Shown in pieces: positions 35,753 to 45,339 of a DNA stretch of 64,000 bases; the first letter of the stretch is position 1; the number at the start of each line of letters is the position of its first letter. The notes beneath the pieces are model-generated. The model had not been told where the DNA came from. It saw only the letters and a program-made list of their open reading frames with translations, and searched no databases. A program made the position numbers and the translations under genes. Source of the DNA: Lentimicrobiaceae bacterium (GTDB lineage Bacteria; Bacteroidota; Bacteroidia; Bacteroidales; F082); contig SUWV01000006.1 of assembly GCA_015061315.1 (NCBI GenBank), forward strand, positions 30,886 through 94,885, in the 5' to 3' direction.

Positions 35753-35806
35753 CAGACGCGCCAATTACGTACCGTTTATTTTCATCGGTGTAATATGCCA
35801 CGTCTC
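35753..35806 (+). repeat. ~55-bp palindromic repeat, copy G
   Basis: CAGACGCGCCAATTACGTACC to GTGTAATATGCCACGTCTC, between the lipoprotein gene and engB (convergent genes). Confidence 0.82.
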
Positions 35807-35817
35807 TACTTGTTGAC

Positions 35818-36429
35818 TTAAAATCTAACTTCCCTCATCTCGTCGTTGAGGTGTTCTATATAATTCAATACGTCGTCTTTTCCTATTTCTTTTTCTGATG
35901 ATGTGATGAAGATAGGAGGGAGCTCTTCCCATTCTTCGGCGAGCTTATCTTTATAAACCTGTACGTTACGCTGGAGTTCGCCTTCTTTTATCTTATCTAC
36001 TTTTGTGAAGATGATACCGAAAGGCATCTGTAACTCACCGAGATGACTGATAAACTCAAGGTCGATCTTCTGCGGTTCGATGCGGCTGTCGACTAAGACG
36101 AACATGCTGATGAGGTTCTTCCTTCCTTTGATGTAATTGTCGAGCATCACCTTCCAGGCTTCTCTGTCTTTCTTTGAACGTTGAGCGAAACCGTATCCTG
36201 GCAAATCGACGAGATACCATTCCTCGTTGATGAGGAAGTGATTTATTGTTATTGTCTTTCCGGGTGTCGATGATGTCTTGGCGAGCTGACGTTTGTTGGT
36301 AAGCATATTTATCAACGACGACTTGCCTACGTTGGATCGTCCTATGAAAGCATATTCCGGCTTGTTAGCCGTTGGAAGTTTGTCTATCTTTGTGTTACTC
36401 TGTAAAAATGTCGCTGTTCTTACTATCAT
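35818..36429 (-). CDS. engB: Ribosome biogenesis GTPase EngB (YsxC)
   Basis: The 203-residue GTPase has G1 [12 protein letters not shown]3 [11 protein letters not shown]4 TKVDK and G5-like TSSEK. EngB helps late assembly of the large ribosomal subunit. Length and N-terminal [21 protein letters not shown] (split as [10 protein letters not shown] and NKPEYAF) fit the family. The region upstream to glsB is filled with 8-bp and 7-bp repeat units. Confidence 0.95.
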   Translation of the reverse strand: MIVRTATFLQSNTKIDKLPTANKPEYAFIGRSNVGKSSLINMLTNKRQLAKTSSTPGKTITINHFLINEEWYLVDLPGYGFAQRSKKDREAWKVMLDNYIKGRKNLISMFVLVDSRIEPQKIDLEFISHLGELQMPFGIIFTKVDKIKEGELQRNVQVYKDKLAEEWEELPPIFITSSEKEIGKDDVLNYIEHLNDEMREVRF

Positions 36430-36434
36430 TTGTT

Positions 36435-36537
36435 TTAACTCTCCAAGTCACCGAGTCTCCAAGTCGCCAAGACACTGAGACTCTGGGATAACTATTAACT
36501 GTTAATTGTTAATTGTCAATTGTTAATTGTTAATTCT
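36435..36537. repeat. 8-bp array followed by 7-bp array
   Basis: CTCCAAGTCACCGAGTCTCC-type 8-bp units (36435-36488) are followed by TTAATTG units (36491-36537) that reach into the last codons of glsB (minus strand). Confidence 0.82.
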
Positions 36538-37489
36538 TCAAATGTTCTGGTTTCTCTTCCTTGTTATATATAAGGTGTCTTTCGATTTTTTCTTGGAAGA
36601 TGTCTTCGATGGTAATCAAAATAGCTGTCTCTTCCACGTTGCCGAAAGGCGCGTTCAGCGCGGTGCCGAAAGTCTTCATAGTAGATGAGAGGCTCATGTA
36701 GGCGTTGAACAATGGAGGGATGTTGGATCCGTGTTCGCGTACGTATTTGCTCAAAGTACGATAGCTGTTCTGATAGTTGTTGCCGTCTAATCTCAGCTTC
36801 ATGATGGCTTTTCTTGCCTTGACTTTGATAGCTTTATCTGGATAAGGATAGATGAGGTTGTCGTTATCAGGGAAGAATTTATTCATGAAGAAGAGTATCA
36901 TATCGCGGAGCGCCTTGTCGAACTGCGAATACATGGTGACCTTGCCGAAGAAATATTTGGCGGAAGGGATGTCTTTTAATATAGCGCCGAGACCGTCCCA
37001 GAGGTTGTCGAGGGTGAAGATGCTTTTTCTTACGTTGCCTGTCGATTGATATTTAGGCTGAATGAAAGAGCGTCCTAACTCTATTGTGTAAGGCAGATAA
37101 TCTTTGATGAAATCTTCAGAATAATAGAAAAGCTCTGATGTAGGGGTGTCGACCTGGCCGTTATTTTTTAAAGGTAACTTGCTGCAGTCGATGAAACGGT
37201 AGCCTCCGAGTATCTCCTTCTCGATAGGATCCCATACTATGAGCTGCTCGAAATAAGCTTCGTCGCGGGTGTCGAACTCGTCGATGTCGATACTCTTGCC
37301 GGTGCCGCCTCCCGACTCTCTGAACGCCCACTCGCGAAGACGACCTATCTCACGCATGGTGTTAGGAGCGTTGTGAGCGTTGACGACGTAGATCTCGTTA
37401 TGACCGAAGTTGGTCTTTCTAACAAAACGTTCTTCTGTAAGTTCTTTTATGATGTCTTCCGTTGGGACAGCGTCGATGATATTTTCCAT
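36530..37489 (-). CDS. glsB: N-acyltransferase, probable glycine-lipid synthase GlsB
   Basis: The 319-residue protein belongs to the OlsB/hemolysin-type GNAT acyltransferases, seen in GRLREWAFRESGGGTG, ILGGYRFIDCSKL and YTIELGRSFIQPKYQ. In Bacteroides thetaiotaomicron the glsB-glsA pair makes glycine lipids, with GlsB adding the amide-linked fatty acid. The adjacent PlsC-type gene here (three bases before this start) supports the same role. The last residues (KN, stop) come from a TTAACAA array. Acceptor amino acid (glycine or ornithine) is inferred from context only. Confidence 0.83.
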   Translation of the reverse strand: MENIIDAVPTEDIIKELTEERFVRKTNFGHNEIYVVNAHNAPNTMREIGRLREWAFRESGGGTGKSIDIDEFDTRDEAYFEQLIVWDPIEKEILGGYRFIDCSKLPLKNNGQVDTPTSELFYYSEDFIKDYLPYTIELGRSFIQPKYQSTGNVRKSIFTLDNLWDGLGAILKDIPSAKYFFGKVTMYSQFDKALRDMILFFMNKFFPDNDNLIYPYPDKAIKVKARKAIMKLRLDGNNYQNSYRTLSKYVREHGSNIPPLFNAYMSLSSTMKTFGTALNAPFGNVEETAILITIEDIFQEKIERHLIYNKEEKPEHLKN

Positions 37490-37492
37490 AAT

Positions 37493-38353
37493 CTATATTG
37501 TATAATTTTTTTCAGGATCAAAAGTTTGTTCGCAATTGCCAGGCAAGTTGTATGAGAAATTCCTCAGCTTCATAGCCCATTGGCTGTCGGTATATCTTTC
37601 GTCGAAAGTCTGCCATGGTATAGGCTTGCCGAATGTTATGGTGAGTGTCTTGTTTTTCTGCTTGTAAAATTCATTCACTAAAAACAACATTTCGATGTTG
37701 GCTTTGATGCCTAACTTCTTACGTATGTTGGATAGGTTGTAGAAGAAATTGCTGTTTCTTCCTGAGATATGCGTCGGGATTATGTCGCGGTGATATGTCT
37801 TGGCTTTGGTGATGAAAGTCTTCTTCCATTCCAAGTCGATGATCTTGCCTTTTTGTTTTCTTGAACATAAGCCGAAAGGATAATAGCATATCGTTCTGTC
37901 GCCGGCGAAAGTCTCGTTGAAAATCTTGATGTTGTCGGCGTTGCTGCCTAACTTATTGACGGGAATAAAAAGAGGTCTGAGGTTAGGGACGAAGAGCAGG
38001 AAGTCGTTGACAGGTGTTATGACATCGGGTCTTATCTTGCCGACGGTGTCTATCAAAGCGATGCCGTCTAAGCCTCCGATAGGATGGTTCGCAGCGATGA
38101 TATAACGTCCGTCTTTTTCTATATGATCTAATCCTTCAGCAACAACACCGGTGTTAAATTCTTTCATGGTCTCTGTAACAAAAGGAAGTCCTGACACGCC
38201 GTCGGCTCTGACTAAAAGACCGTTGATGTCGTCTTGATGAAGGATCTTCTTTAGATAATTGAAAACAAAACGAGGAAGTTTCTTCGCAAGCTTAGGTAAC
38301 TTCTCTTTTATGATTTTTTCAATGTCGATCGTTAAAGTCTCTTTATCACTCAT
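37493..38353 (-). CDS. glsA: PlsC-type acyltransferase, probable glycine-lipid O-acyltransferase GlsA
   Basis: The 286-residue protein has the acyltransferase box in modified form, AANHPIGGLDGIALID (H and D spaced as HX4D-like), plus FIPVNKLGSN and CYYPFGLCSR. It lies directly upstream of the GlsB-type gene with a three-base gap. In the known pathway GlsA adds the ester-linked fatty acid to the N-acyl amino acid in the membrane. A generic lysophospholipid acyltransferase remains possible. It is divergent from mraZ. Confidence 0.8.
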   Translation of the reverse strand: MSDKETLTIDIEKIIKEKLPKLAKKLPRFVFNYLKKILHQDDINGLLVRADGVSGLPFVTETMKEFNTGVVAEGLDHIEKDGRYIIAANHPIGGLDGIALIDTVGKIRPDVITPVNDFLLFVPNLRPLFIPVNKLGSNADNIKIFNETFAGDRTICYYPFGLCSRKQKGKIIDLEWKKTFITKAKTYHRDIIPTHISGRNSNFFYNLSNIRKKLGIKANIEMLFLVNEFYKQKNKTLTITFGKPIPWQTFDERYTDSQWAMKLRNFSYNLPGNCEQTFDPEKNYTI

Positions 38354-38400
38354 TTCTTCAATATTATAGGATGGATGAAAGCAATATGCCTTCAGATTTG

Positions 38401-38408
38401 CAAAAATA
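38401..38408 (-). promoter_or_regulatory. -7 promoter box for glsA-glsB
   Basis: TATTTTTG on the minus strand fits TAnnTTTG, with a leader of about 40 bases. Confidence 0.58.
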
Positions 38409-38600
38409 ATTAATTATTGGAATAATCAAAGAAACTTTTTTAAAATCTGAAAAATTGAAAACCTGAAAACCTGAAAATTTGAAAAATTGACTAAAGGCTA
38501 AAGGTTTTGTAAATATTTCTCAGATTTTCAGATTCTCAAATTCTCCTTATTTTATCGGGTGTTGGAACATTGTTGAAAACTTTTTGAAAAAAAATAGAAT

Positions 38601-38630
38601 AAAGTGGTGTAAAGTGGGAAAAAATGCACT
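38601..38630 (+). promoter_or_regulatory. Probable MraZ operator
   Basis: Two direct repeats AAAGTGG (38601 and 38611) are spaced exactly 10 bases, with a weaker third (AAAATGC at 38621). MraZ is known to bind direct repeats of this kind (AAAGTG-type boxes in mycoplasmas, TGGG repeats in E. coli) before its own operon. Autoregulation of the cluster is therefore likely. Confidence 0.68.
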
Positions 38631-38661
38631 AATTTTACAAGTCGAAAAAAATGATTTGTAG

Positions 38662-39126
38662 ATGAATTATCCGATAGGCGAATATTATTGTAAATTAGAC
38701 AGTAAGGGAAGACTTCTCCTTCCGAGCAGTTTCAAGGAACAGCTTGGTGAGGCTTTGGAAGAGGGTTTTGTGCTTCGTCCGAGTCTTTTCGGAGATTGTC
38801 TTGAGCTCTTTGGGATGAGCGACTGGCGCGCTATGCAGGAGAAACTCGGCAAGTTGAATCCGTTTAAGGCTGAGAATGTGATGTTGATACGTCGTTTTAA
38901 CGCTGGCGCTCGCATGGCGAAAGTCGATGCTAACGGTCGTTTGCAGATCCCAAAAGATCTGATGGAGAAGACAAATCTCGTTAAAGAAGTTGTGATGACG
39001 TCTTTGATTGATAGAATGCAGATCTGGGATCGCTCTATGAAAGAGATTGAAGACTCAAAGATTTCTGAAAAAGAGTTTGCAGATATGCTTACCGCTAAAT
39101 TGGGTGATTGTGATTTTATTGGTTAA
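38662..39126 (+). CDS. mraZ: Transcriptional regulator MraZ
   Basis: The 154-residue protein has two SpoVT/AbrB-like halves, each with the DxxGR pattern: CKLDSKGRLLLPSSFKEQ (about 11-28) and AKVDANGRLQIPKDLMEK (about 92-109). MraZ binds repeats before its own gene and controls the division and wall cluster. It starts the run of co-directional genes that ends with ftsZ. AAAGTGG repeats lie 45-60 bases upstream. Confidence 0.95.
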   Translation: MNYPIGEYYCKLDSKGRLLLPSSFKEQLGEALEEGFVLRPSLFGDCLELFGMSDWRAMQEKLGKLNPFKAENVMLIRRFNAGARMAKVDANGRLQIPKDLMEKTNLVKEVVMTSLIDRMQIWDRSMKEIEDSKISEKEFADMLTAKLGDCDFIG

Positions 39127-39144
39127 TAATTAAATTTTAAAGAG

Positions 39145-40047
39145 ATGTATCATATTCCAGTGATGTTGAAAGAATGTATTGAAGGTTTGAATATCAAGCC
39201 TGATGGTGTTTATGTCGACGTGACTTTCGGTGGTGGAGGTCATTCTCGTCGTATCTTGGAATGTCTTGGAGAAAATGGTCGTCTCTATGCTTTCGATCAG
39301 GATGAAGACGCTGCCAAGAATGTCATCGATGATAGTCGTTTTACATTCATACAGCAGAACTTCCGTTATATGAAAAACTTTATCCAGCTTTATTGTGGCG
39401 GTAAAGTTGATGGGATACTTGCTGATCTCGGTGTCTCGTCATATCAATTCGACACTCCGGAGAAAGGCTTCTCTACACGTTTCGATGGTCGTTTGGATAT
39501 GAGAATGAATCAGAACGCTGCCGTAGATGCTGCAAGTGTTGTTAATACTTACGATCTTAAATCTCTCGCTGCCGTTTTGTCTCGTTATGGTGAACTGAGA
39601 AATGCTATGTCGATAGCCGATGCTATCATAGCGGCACGCGAGATAAAACCTATAGAGACAACGACGGAGTTGAAGGAAGCTGTAGCGAGATTTTTGCCGA
39701 AGGGTTCTGAGAATAAAGTGCTCGCTCAGATATTCCAGTCGCTTAGGATAGAGGTGAACGAGGAGATGAAGGTGCTCGAGATTTTCTTGAGTCAATGTGC
39801 CGATGTGCTTAAACCTGGCGGAAGACTCGTCGTTATGTCGTATCATTCTCTTGAAGACAGACTCGTGAAGAATTTTATGAAGACGGGCAATGCCGACGGT
39901 AACTTGGAAAAGGATTTCTTCGGTAACCAGCTGACACCTTATAAATTAATGTCGAGCAAGCCTATCGTGCCTTCTGATGATGAGATACAGATTAACAGCA
40001 GGGCGAGAAGTGCCAAGTTGCGTGTGGCGGAAAGGAGGGAGAGATGA
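39145..40047 (+). CDS. rsmH: 16S rRNA (cytosine-1402-N4)-methyltransferase
   Basis: The 300-residue protein has the SAM site VYVDVTFGGGGHSRRIL, DGILADLGVSSYQFD, FSTRFDGRLDMRMN and YHSLEDRLVKNF. It methylates C1402 of 16S rRNA. It follows mraZ by 18 bases, and its last four bases overlap the ftsL start (ATGA), so translation is likely coupled. Confidence 0.96.
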   Translation: MYHIPVMLKECIEGLNIKPDGVYVDVTFGGGGHSRRILECLGENGRLYAFDQDEDAAKNVIDDSRFTFIQQNFRYMKNFIQLYCGGKVDGILADLGVSSYQFDTPEKGFSTRFDGRLDMRMNQNAAVDAASVVNTYDLKSLAAVLSRYGELRNAMSIADAIIAAREIKPIETTTELKEAVARFLPKGSENKVLAQIFQSLRIEVNEEMKVLEIFLSQCADVLKPGGRLVVMSYHSLEDRLVKNFMKTGNADGNLEKDFFGNQLTPYKLMSSKPIVPSDDEIQINSRARSAKLRVAERRER

Positions 40048-40397
40048 GCGCTAAGTCTAACAAGAGTAATAGGATTATTGCCGATATAATGGGAGGAGAC
40101 ATCTTCTCTAAAGATAGTTTCGTAAATCTTTTCCCGTTTTTTTTATACATAGTTTTATTGTCGATGCTTTATATCACGAATGTGTATATGGCAGAGGATA
40201 TGAGTCGTGAGACTGCGAGGCTGAACCGTAAGGTGGAGGATCTTCATGTGGAGTATGTGTATCTTCAATCGGAGATAACAAAGATTACCAAGCAGTCGAA
40301 TATGGCTGATATGTTAAAAAGCAAAGGTATAAAAGAATCTGTCGAGCCGTTGAAGAGGATTGTAGTGACAAAGGAAGGAGGTCGTGATGAAGATTGA
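40044..40397 (+). CDS. ftsL: FtsL-like division protein
   Basis: The 117-residue protein has one membrane segment (about 33-52, FPFFLYIVLLSMLYITNVYM) and a periplasmic coiled coil (about 55-95). This is the Bacteroidota FtsL-like form found between rsmH and ftsI. It would act with FtsQ and FtsI at the septum. It overlaps rsmH by four bases and ftsI by eleven. Sequence is poorly conserved, so the call rests on layout and position. Confidence 0.82.
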   Translation: MSAKSNKSNRIIADIMGGDIFSKDSFVNLFPFFLYIVLLSMLYITNVYMAEDMSRETARLNRKVEDLHVEYVYLQSEITKITKQSNMADMLKSKGIKESVEPLKRIVVTKEGGRDED

Positions 40398-42504
40398 TTC
40401 TAAGAATGATGTGTTATGGAGAGTCTTTCTCGTATATTTTGTTGTCGTTGCTGTTGGTGTCTTGGTGGTGCTTGCCATCGTCCGCATCCAGTGGAAGGAT
40501 AAAGAAGAGCTTCTCGAGAAAGCGAGTAAGAGAGAGTTGAAAGTAAGAGATGAGAAGGCACATCGTGGTAATGTGTTCTCGAGTAATGGTTCTCTGTTGG
40601 CTACATCGGTGCCGAGATATAATATATTTTTCGATCCTGTCTCTGTCGATAAAAAAATCTTCGATGCTGAAGTGGTACAGCTGGCTGATAATCTGAGCCG
40701 TATGTTGAAGAATAAGTCGAAGCAGCAGTATATATCTTATTTGAAAGATGCACGAGCTAAAAACAGACGTTATGTCAAGATAGCTAATAAGATCAGTGTT
40801 GCCGACTATAAGAAGATGCAAGAATTTCCTATCTTCAGAGAGGGAAAGAATAGAGGTGGTTTCATCGCAGAGAGAAGCTATGTGAGAGAACTGCCATACG
40901 GCGAACTTGCCGCAAGGACTATAGGTTATGTGAGAGAAGATGGAGATGTATATGTAGGATTGGAAGGCGCTTATAACGACTATCTCAAAGGTAAGGACGG
41001 CAAGCAGCTGGTGAGACGTATCAACGGTAACTTCTGGATGCCAATGCCTTCCGACGAAAATAGAGACCCTGTTAATGGCGATGACATCTATACTTCTATA
41101 AATATTGAGATACAAGATGTGGCGGAGAACGCTCTGAAGAAATGTCTCATAGAAAACGATGCCTTGCAAGGTTGCGTCGTGCTTATGGATGTGAAATCGG
41201 GTTTTGTGGAAGTGATGGCATCGCTGAGTTATAATGAAAAGAAAAATAAATATGAGGAGGCGTATAACTTCGCCCTGCGTCATAATGTGGAACCTGGCTC
41301 TACATTCAAGGCTATCACTATGCTGACTCTTCTTGAAAATGATCCTAATTTCGACATCGAAAGAAAACTGAATCTTGGAACGACAGACTATAAGGTGTTT
41401 CATAGAAGGACGATGCGTGACTCTCATCGTGTGACAGACGACGATGGTAATGTTACGATACGCAGTGCCTTTGAACAATCGTCGAACATAGCTTTCGCTA
41501 CTTTAGTGACAGAGGCTTTTGAACAGAATCCTGATAGATTTATTGACCTTATCTATAAGACCAAAATTAACGAGCCTCTTAACCTTGATATAAAAGGTGA
41601 AGCGAAACCAGATATTAAGACAACGAACGACAAAAGATGGTCGAAGCTCTCTCTGCCATGGATGTCGATAGGTTATGAAGTTATGATGACGCCGATACAG
41701 ATCTTGACGTATTATAATGCTATCGCTAACGATGGCGTGATGGTGAAGCCACAGTTCGTTAAAGAGATACGTCATGGTAATGAGGTGAAACAGGTCTTTG
41801 ATACCATCGTTATCAACGAGCGTATAGCTTCGGAAAATACAATATCTACTTTGCAGGAGTTATTGAAAGGCGTGGTGGAAAACGGCACGGCTAAGAGTAT
41901 GAGTAAGTTGGGATTCTCTGTGGCGGGTAAGACAGGTACTGCTCAGATATCACAAGGTTCTTCTGGATATAACAAGAAAAATTATACAGCTACATTCGTA
42001 GGATATTTCCCTGCCGACGATCCTAAATATTCGTGTATCATTGTCGTAAGCAACCCTCGCGGAAAGAAATATTACGGAGGCTCTGTGTCTGGACCAGTGT
42101 TTAAAGAAATCGCTGAGAAAGTGTACGCTACTCGACTTGGTGTGACTGATGAGGTTGGTGGATATGAAGCCGACTGTAATGCCTTCACTTCTGCTTCGAT
42201 GGTTTATTTCGACGATTTCTTGAATTATTGCAATAACGAGAATGTCGCTTTTGTGGATAATGTGCAAGATAATAAATGGGTCTCTGTAGAGCAGACTGCC
42301 GATAATGTGTTTGTCAATGCTGTGGAGATGGAAGAGAATAAAGTTCCAGATGTAAAAGGAATGAATATCACCGACGCGGTGTATGTCTTAGAGTCGATGG
42401 GCTGGAAGGTGAAGTTTGAAGGCTATGGCAAGGTGAAGTCACAGTCGGTGAAAGCAGGAACAGAGCTTAGAAAAGGAAGTGTCATCAATTTAGTATTAAA
42501 ATAA
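40387..42504 (+). CDS. ftsI: Septal peptidoglycan transpeptidase FtsI (PBP3-like) with PASTA domain
   Basis: The 705-residue protein has a membrane anchor (about 13-35), a dimerisation domain with RGNVFSSNGSLLATSVPRYN, and a transpeptidase domain with SxxK in EPGSTFKA (about 305), SxN in EQSSNIAF and KTG in AGKTGTAQIS. A C-terminal PASTA domain (about 645-705, VPDVKGMNITDAVYVLESMG) follows. It cross-links septal wall with FtsW. ATG 40387 is preferred to the GTG one codon earlier. murE starts one base after the stop. Confidence 0.95.
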   Translation: MKIDSKNDVLWRVFLVYFVVVAVGVLVVLAIVRIQWKDKEELLEKASKRELKVRDEKAHRGNVFSSNGSLLATSVPRYNIFFDPVSVDKKIFDAEVVQLADNLSRMLKNKSKQQYISYLKDARAKNRRYVKIANKISVADYKKMQEFPIFREGKNRGGFIAERSYVRELPYGELAARTIGYVREDGDVYVGLEGAYNDYLKGKDGKQLVRRINGNFWMPMPSDENRDPVNGDDIYTSINIEIQDVAENALKKCLIENDALQGCVVLMDVKSGFVEVMASLSYNEKKNKYEEAYNFALRHNVEPGSTFKAITMLTLLENDPNFDIERKLNLGTTDYKVFHRRTMRDSHRVTDDDGNVTIRSAFEQSSNIAFATLVTEAFEQNPDRFIDLIYKTKINEPLNLDIKGEAKPDIKTTNDKRWSKLSLPWMSIGYEVMMTPIQILTYYNAIANDGVMVKPQFVKEIRHGNEVKQVFDTIVINERIASENTISTLQELLKGVVENGTAKSMSKLGFSVAGKTGTAQISQGSSGYNKKNYTATFVGYFPADDPKYSCIIVVSNPRGKKYYGGSVSGPVFKEIAEKVYATRLGVTDEVGGYEADCNAFTSASMVYFDDFLNYCNNENVAFVDNVQDNKWVSVEQTADNVFVNAVEMEENKVPDVKGMNITDAVYVLESMGWKVKFEGYGKVKSQSVKAGTELRKGSVINLVLK

Positions 42505-42505
42505 A

Positions 42506-43963
42506 ATGAAAAGAATAAACGACATATTAATAAAATGTAACGTCATCGAAGTCGTCGGCAGTGACGATAAAATGGTGTCATGTCTTAGCTTCGACTCGAG
42601 GAAGTCGGGTGCAAAGACGGTGTTCTTTGCAGTGAGAGGTACGCAAGTCGATGGTCATGACTATATTTCTAAAGCGATAGAACAGGGCTGTCGTGTCGTT
42701 GTGTGTGAACATCTGCCAGAGAATGTGAACGACGATGTTACATATTATGTCGTGGATAACACTGCTAAGGCTTTAGGTCTTGCTGCTTCCGAGTTCTATG
42801 GAAGACCGTCGGAGAAGCTGCGTCTTGTCGGCGTGACAGGAACAAACGGCAAAACGACGATAGCGACATTGTTGTACAGACTGTTCTTCAACGCTGGCTA
42901 TCCATGCGGACTGCTGTCGACAATAGAAAATAGAATCAACAATACTGTCGTTCCTTCGACACATACTACAGGCGACCAGATTCAGATTAACGAGATGTTG
43001 AGTAAGATGGTCGATGCTGGCTGCGAATATGCTTTTATGGAAGTGAGCTCTCACGCTATAGATCAGGATAGAATAGCGGGACTTCATTTTGAAGGCGGTA
43101 TCTTCACTAACTTAACTCACGACCATCTCGACTATCATAAGACAGTGGCGGCTTATCGCGATGCTAAAAAGAAATTCTTTGATAACTTGCCATTGACGGC
43201 ATTCGCCCTTACTAATCTCGATGATAAGAACGGCATGGTGATGCTTCAAAATACAAAAGCCAAGAAGAAGACCTATTCTTTAAGAACAGATGCCGACTAT
43301 AAAGGCGTCGTCTTGGAAAGTTATTTCGATGGAATGGAGTTGAAGATTAACAGAAATAACATCTCGACATTCTTGGTTGGTAAGTTTAATGTCAGCAATC
43401 TGTTAGCTATATATGGAGCAGCTTCTTTATTGGGAATGAGCGATGACGATTTGTTGAAAGGCGTGAGTCAGCTTCAGAGTGCTCCAGGACGTTTCCAGGT
43501 TGTGCAGTCGGATTGCGGCATAGTGGGCATAGTCGATTATGCACATACTCCAGACGCCTTGAAGAATGTGTTAGACACCATCAATGAGATCAGGACTCAT
43601 AACGAGACCCTTATCACTATTGCTGGCGCTGGTGGTAACAGAGACGCTGCCAAGAGACCAGAGATGGCGGCAGTGGCAGTGGCTAAGAGCGACCGACTGA
43701 TAATCACGAGCGATAACCCTCGCTTTGAAGAGCCAGACGAGATAATAAGACAGATGCGCGCCGGAGTGGGAGGAGAGTATTATAATAAGGTGCTCAGCAT
43801 AACAGACAGAAGAGAGGCGATAAGGACGGCAGTGGCACTCGCGAAAAAAGGCGATATCATACTCGTGGCAGGTAAAGGTCATGAGAACTATCAGGATATT
43901 AAAGGAATAAAACATCACTTCGATGATGTGGAAGAATTAACAAAGGCGTTTAACGAGAAATAA
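42506..43963 (+). CDS. murE: UDP-MurNAc-tripeptide synthetase (meso-DAP adding)
   Basis: The 485-residue Mur ligase has the ATP site VGVTGTNGKTTIATL, the carbamylated-Lys region YRDAKKKFF and the substrate motif SDNPRFEEP. DNPR is the meso-diaminopimelate-specific form. It adds DAP to UDP-MurNAc-L-Ala-D-Glu in the cytoplasm. All three Mur domains are intact, in contrast to the murD-derived gene two places on. Confidence 0.96.
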   Translation: MKRINDILIKCNVIEVVGSDDKMVSCLSFDSRKSGAKTVFFAVRGTQVDGHDYISKAIEQGCRVVVCEHLPENVNDDVTYYVVDNTAKALGLAASEFYGRPSEKLRLVGVTGTNGKTTIATLLYRLFFNAGYPCGLLSTIENRINNTVVPSTHTTGDQIQINEMLSKMVDAGCEYAFMEVSSHAIDQDRIAGLHFEGGIFTNLTHDHLDYHKTVAAYRDAKKKFFDNLPLTAFALTNLDDKNGMVMLQNTKAKKKTYSLRTDADYKGVVLESYFDGMELKINRNNISTFLVGKFNVSNLLAIYGAASLLGMSDDDLLKGVSQLQSAPGRFQVVQSDCGIVGIVDYAHTPDALKNVLDTINEIRTHNETLITIAGAGGNRDAAKRPEMAAVAVAKSDRLIITSDNPRFEEPDEIIRQMRAGVGGEYYNKVLSITDRREAIRTAVALAKKGDIILVAGKGHENYQDIKGIKHHFDDVEELTKAFNEK

Positions 43964-43974
43964 TTTTTTTTACG

Positions 43975-45255
43975 ATGTTATACTATTTGTTTGAATATTT
44001 AGAAAACTGCTGCAATTTCCCAGGCGCTGGAATGTTTACATACGTGACATTCAGAGCTATCTTCGCGATAATATTGTCGTTGATAATATCAATATGGTTC
44101 GGCGAATATTTTATCAAATGGCTGAAGAGACGTCAGATCTCGGAGACACAACGCGATGAGAGCATCGACCCTTTTAACACACAGAAGAAAGGCGTGCCTA
44201 CCATGGGCGGAATAATAATAATAGTCGCGATAATAGTGCCTTGCCTGCTGATAGGTAAGATAAAAAACGTCTATATGATACTGATGCTCGTAACGACAGT
44301 CTTGCTCGGTATTGTGGGTTTCGCCGACGATTATATCAAGACATTTAAAAAGAATAAGGAAGGCTTGAACGGTTGGTATAAAGTGGCAGCACAAGTGGCT
44401 TTAGGCCTTATCGTCGGTCTGACATTACGTTTCAGCCCTGACGTCTGGATGAATGAAAAGGTGGAGACGAAAATAGAAGATAACAAAGAAATAGTGGTGA
44501 AGACTCCTGCTGTGAAATCGACGAGGACGACCATACCTTTTGTAAAAGACAATAACTTGAACTATGCTGATTTGTTCGATTTCGTAGGTGAGCCTTACAA
44601 ATATTGGGCAGGCTGGATCTTCTTCGTGATCATGACAGTCTTTGTGGTGACGGCGGTGTCTAATGGCTCCAACCTCAACGACGGTATGGACGGCATGGCG
44701 GCGGGTAACTCTTCCATCATGGGCGTCGCCATCGGAATATTGGCATATGTGTCGAGTAATGTGGTGATGGCGGATTATCTTAACATAATGTTCATACCAG
44801 GAAGCGAGGAAGTGGTGGTGTTTATGTGTGCCTTCGTGGGTGCCTTGATAGGATTCTTATGGTATAACTCATATCCTGCACAGATCTTCATGGGCGACAC
44901 TGGAAGCTTGACAATAGGCGGCATCATAGCAGTATCGGCGATAATAATACATAAAGAATTGCTGTTGCCTTTGATATGCGGAGTGTTCCTCTGGGAAAGT
45001 CTCTCGGTGATATTGCAGAAGTTTTACTATAAGGCAGGAAAGAGAAAAGGCGTCAGACAACGTCTGTGGAAGAGAACACCGGTGCATGATCATTATAGGA
45101 CGTCATTGGCGTTGGTGGAGAAAAACGACCCTGGATGTAAGGTGATGTTTAAAGGATCATCAAGATTATATCATGAGTCGAAAATCACCTTCCGATTCTG
45201 GATCGTAAGTATAATATTGGCAGCAATAGCAATATTGACATTGAAGATTAGATGA
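43975..45255 (+). CDS. mraY: Phospho-MurNAc-pentapeptide transferase
   Basis: The 426-residue membrane enzyme makes lipid I. It has about ten membrane segments and the family motifs KKGVPTMGGIIII, VGFADDYIKTFKK, SNGSNLNDGMDGMAAGNSS and TPVHDHYRTSL-like. It is longer than the E. coli protein (360) because of an insert at about 155-205, which I associate with Bacteroidota forms. After its stop comes an 84-base gap of 7-bp units, then the murD remnant. Confidence 0.95.
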   Translation: MLYYLFEYLENCCNFPGAGMFTYVTFRAIFAIILSLIISIWFGEYFIKWLKRRQISETQRDESIDPFNTQKKGVPTMGGIIIIVAIIVPCLLIGKIKNVYMILMLVTTVLLGIVGFADDYIKTFKKNKEGLNGWYKVAAQVALGLIVGLTLRFSPDVWMNEKVETKIEDNKEIVVKTPAVKSTRTTIPFVKDNNLNYADLFDFVGEPYKYWAGWIFFVIMTVFVVTAVSNGSNLNDGMDGMAAGNSSIMGVAIGILAYVSSNVVMADYLNIMFIPGSEEVVVFMCAFVGALIGFLWYNSYPAQIFMGDTGSLTIGGIIAVSAIIIHKELLLPLICGVFLWESLSVILQKFYYKAGKRKGVRQRLWKRTPVHDHYRTSLALVEKNDPGCKVMFKGSSRLYHESKITFRFWIVSIILAAIAILTLKIR

Positions 45256-45325
45256 TTAACAATTAACAATTAACAGTTGACAATTAACAATTAACATTAG
45301 ACTTTAGACATTAGACTTTAGACTT
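45254..45325. repeat. 7-bp arrays in the murD gap
   Basis: TTAACAA units (45254-45298) and TTTAGAC units (45297-45328) fill the space where the 5' two thirds of murD would be expected. Confidence 0.85.
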
Positions 45326-45339
45326 TAAAAAAGAATATT

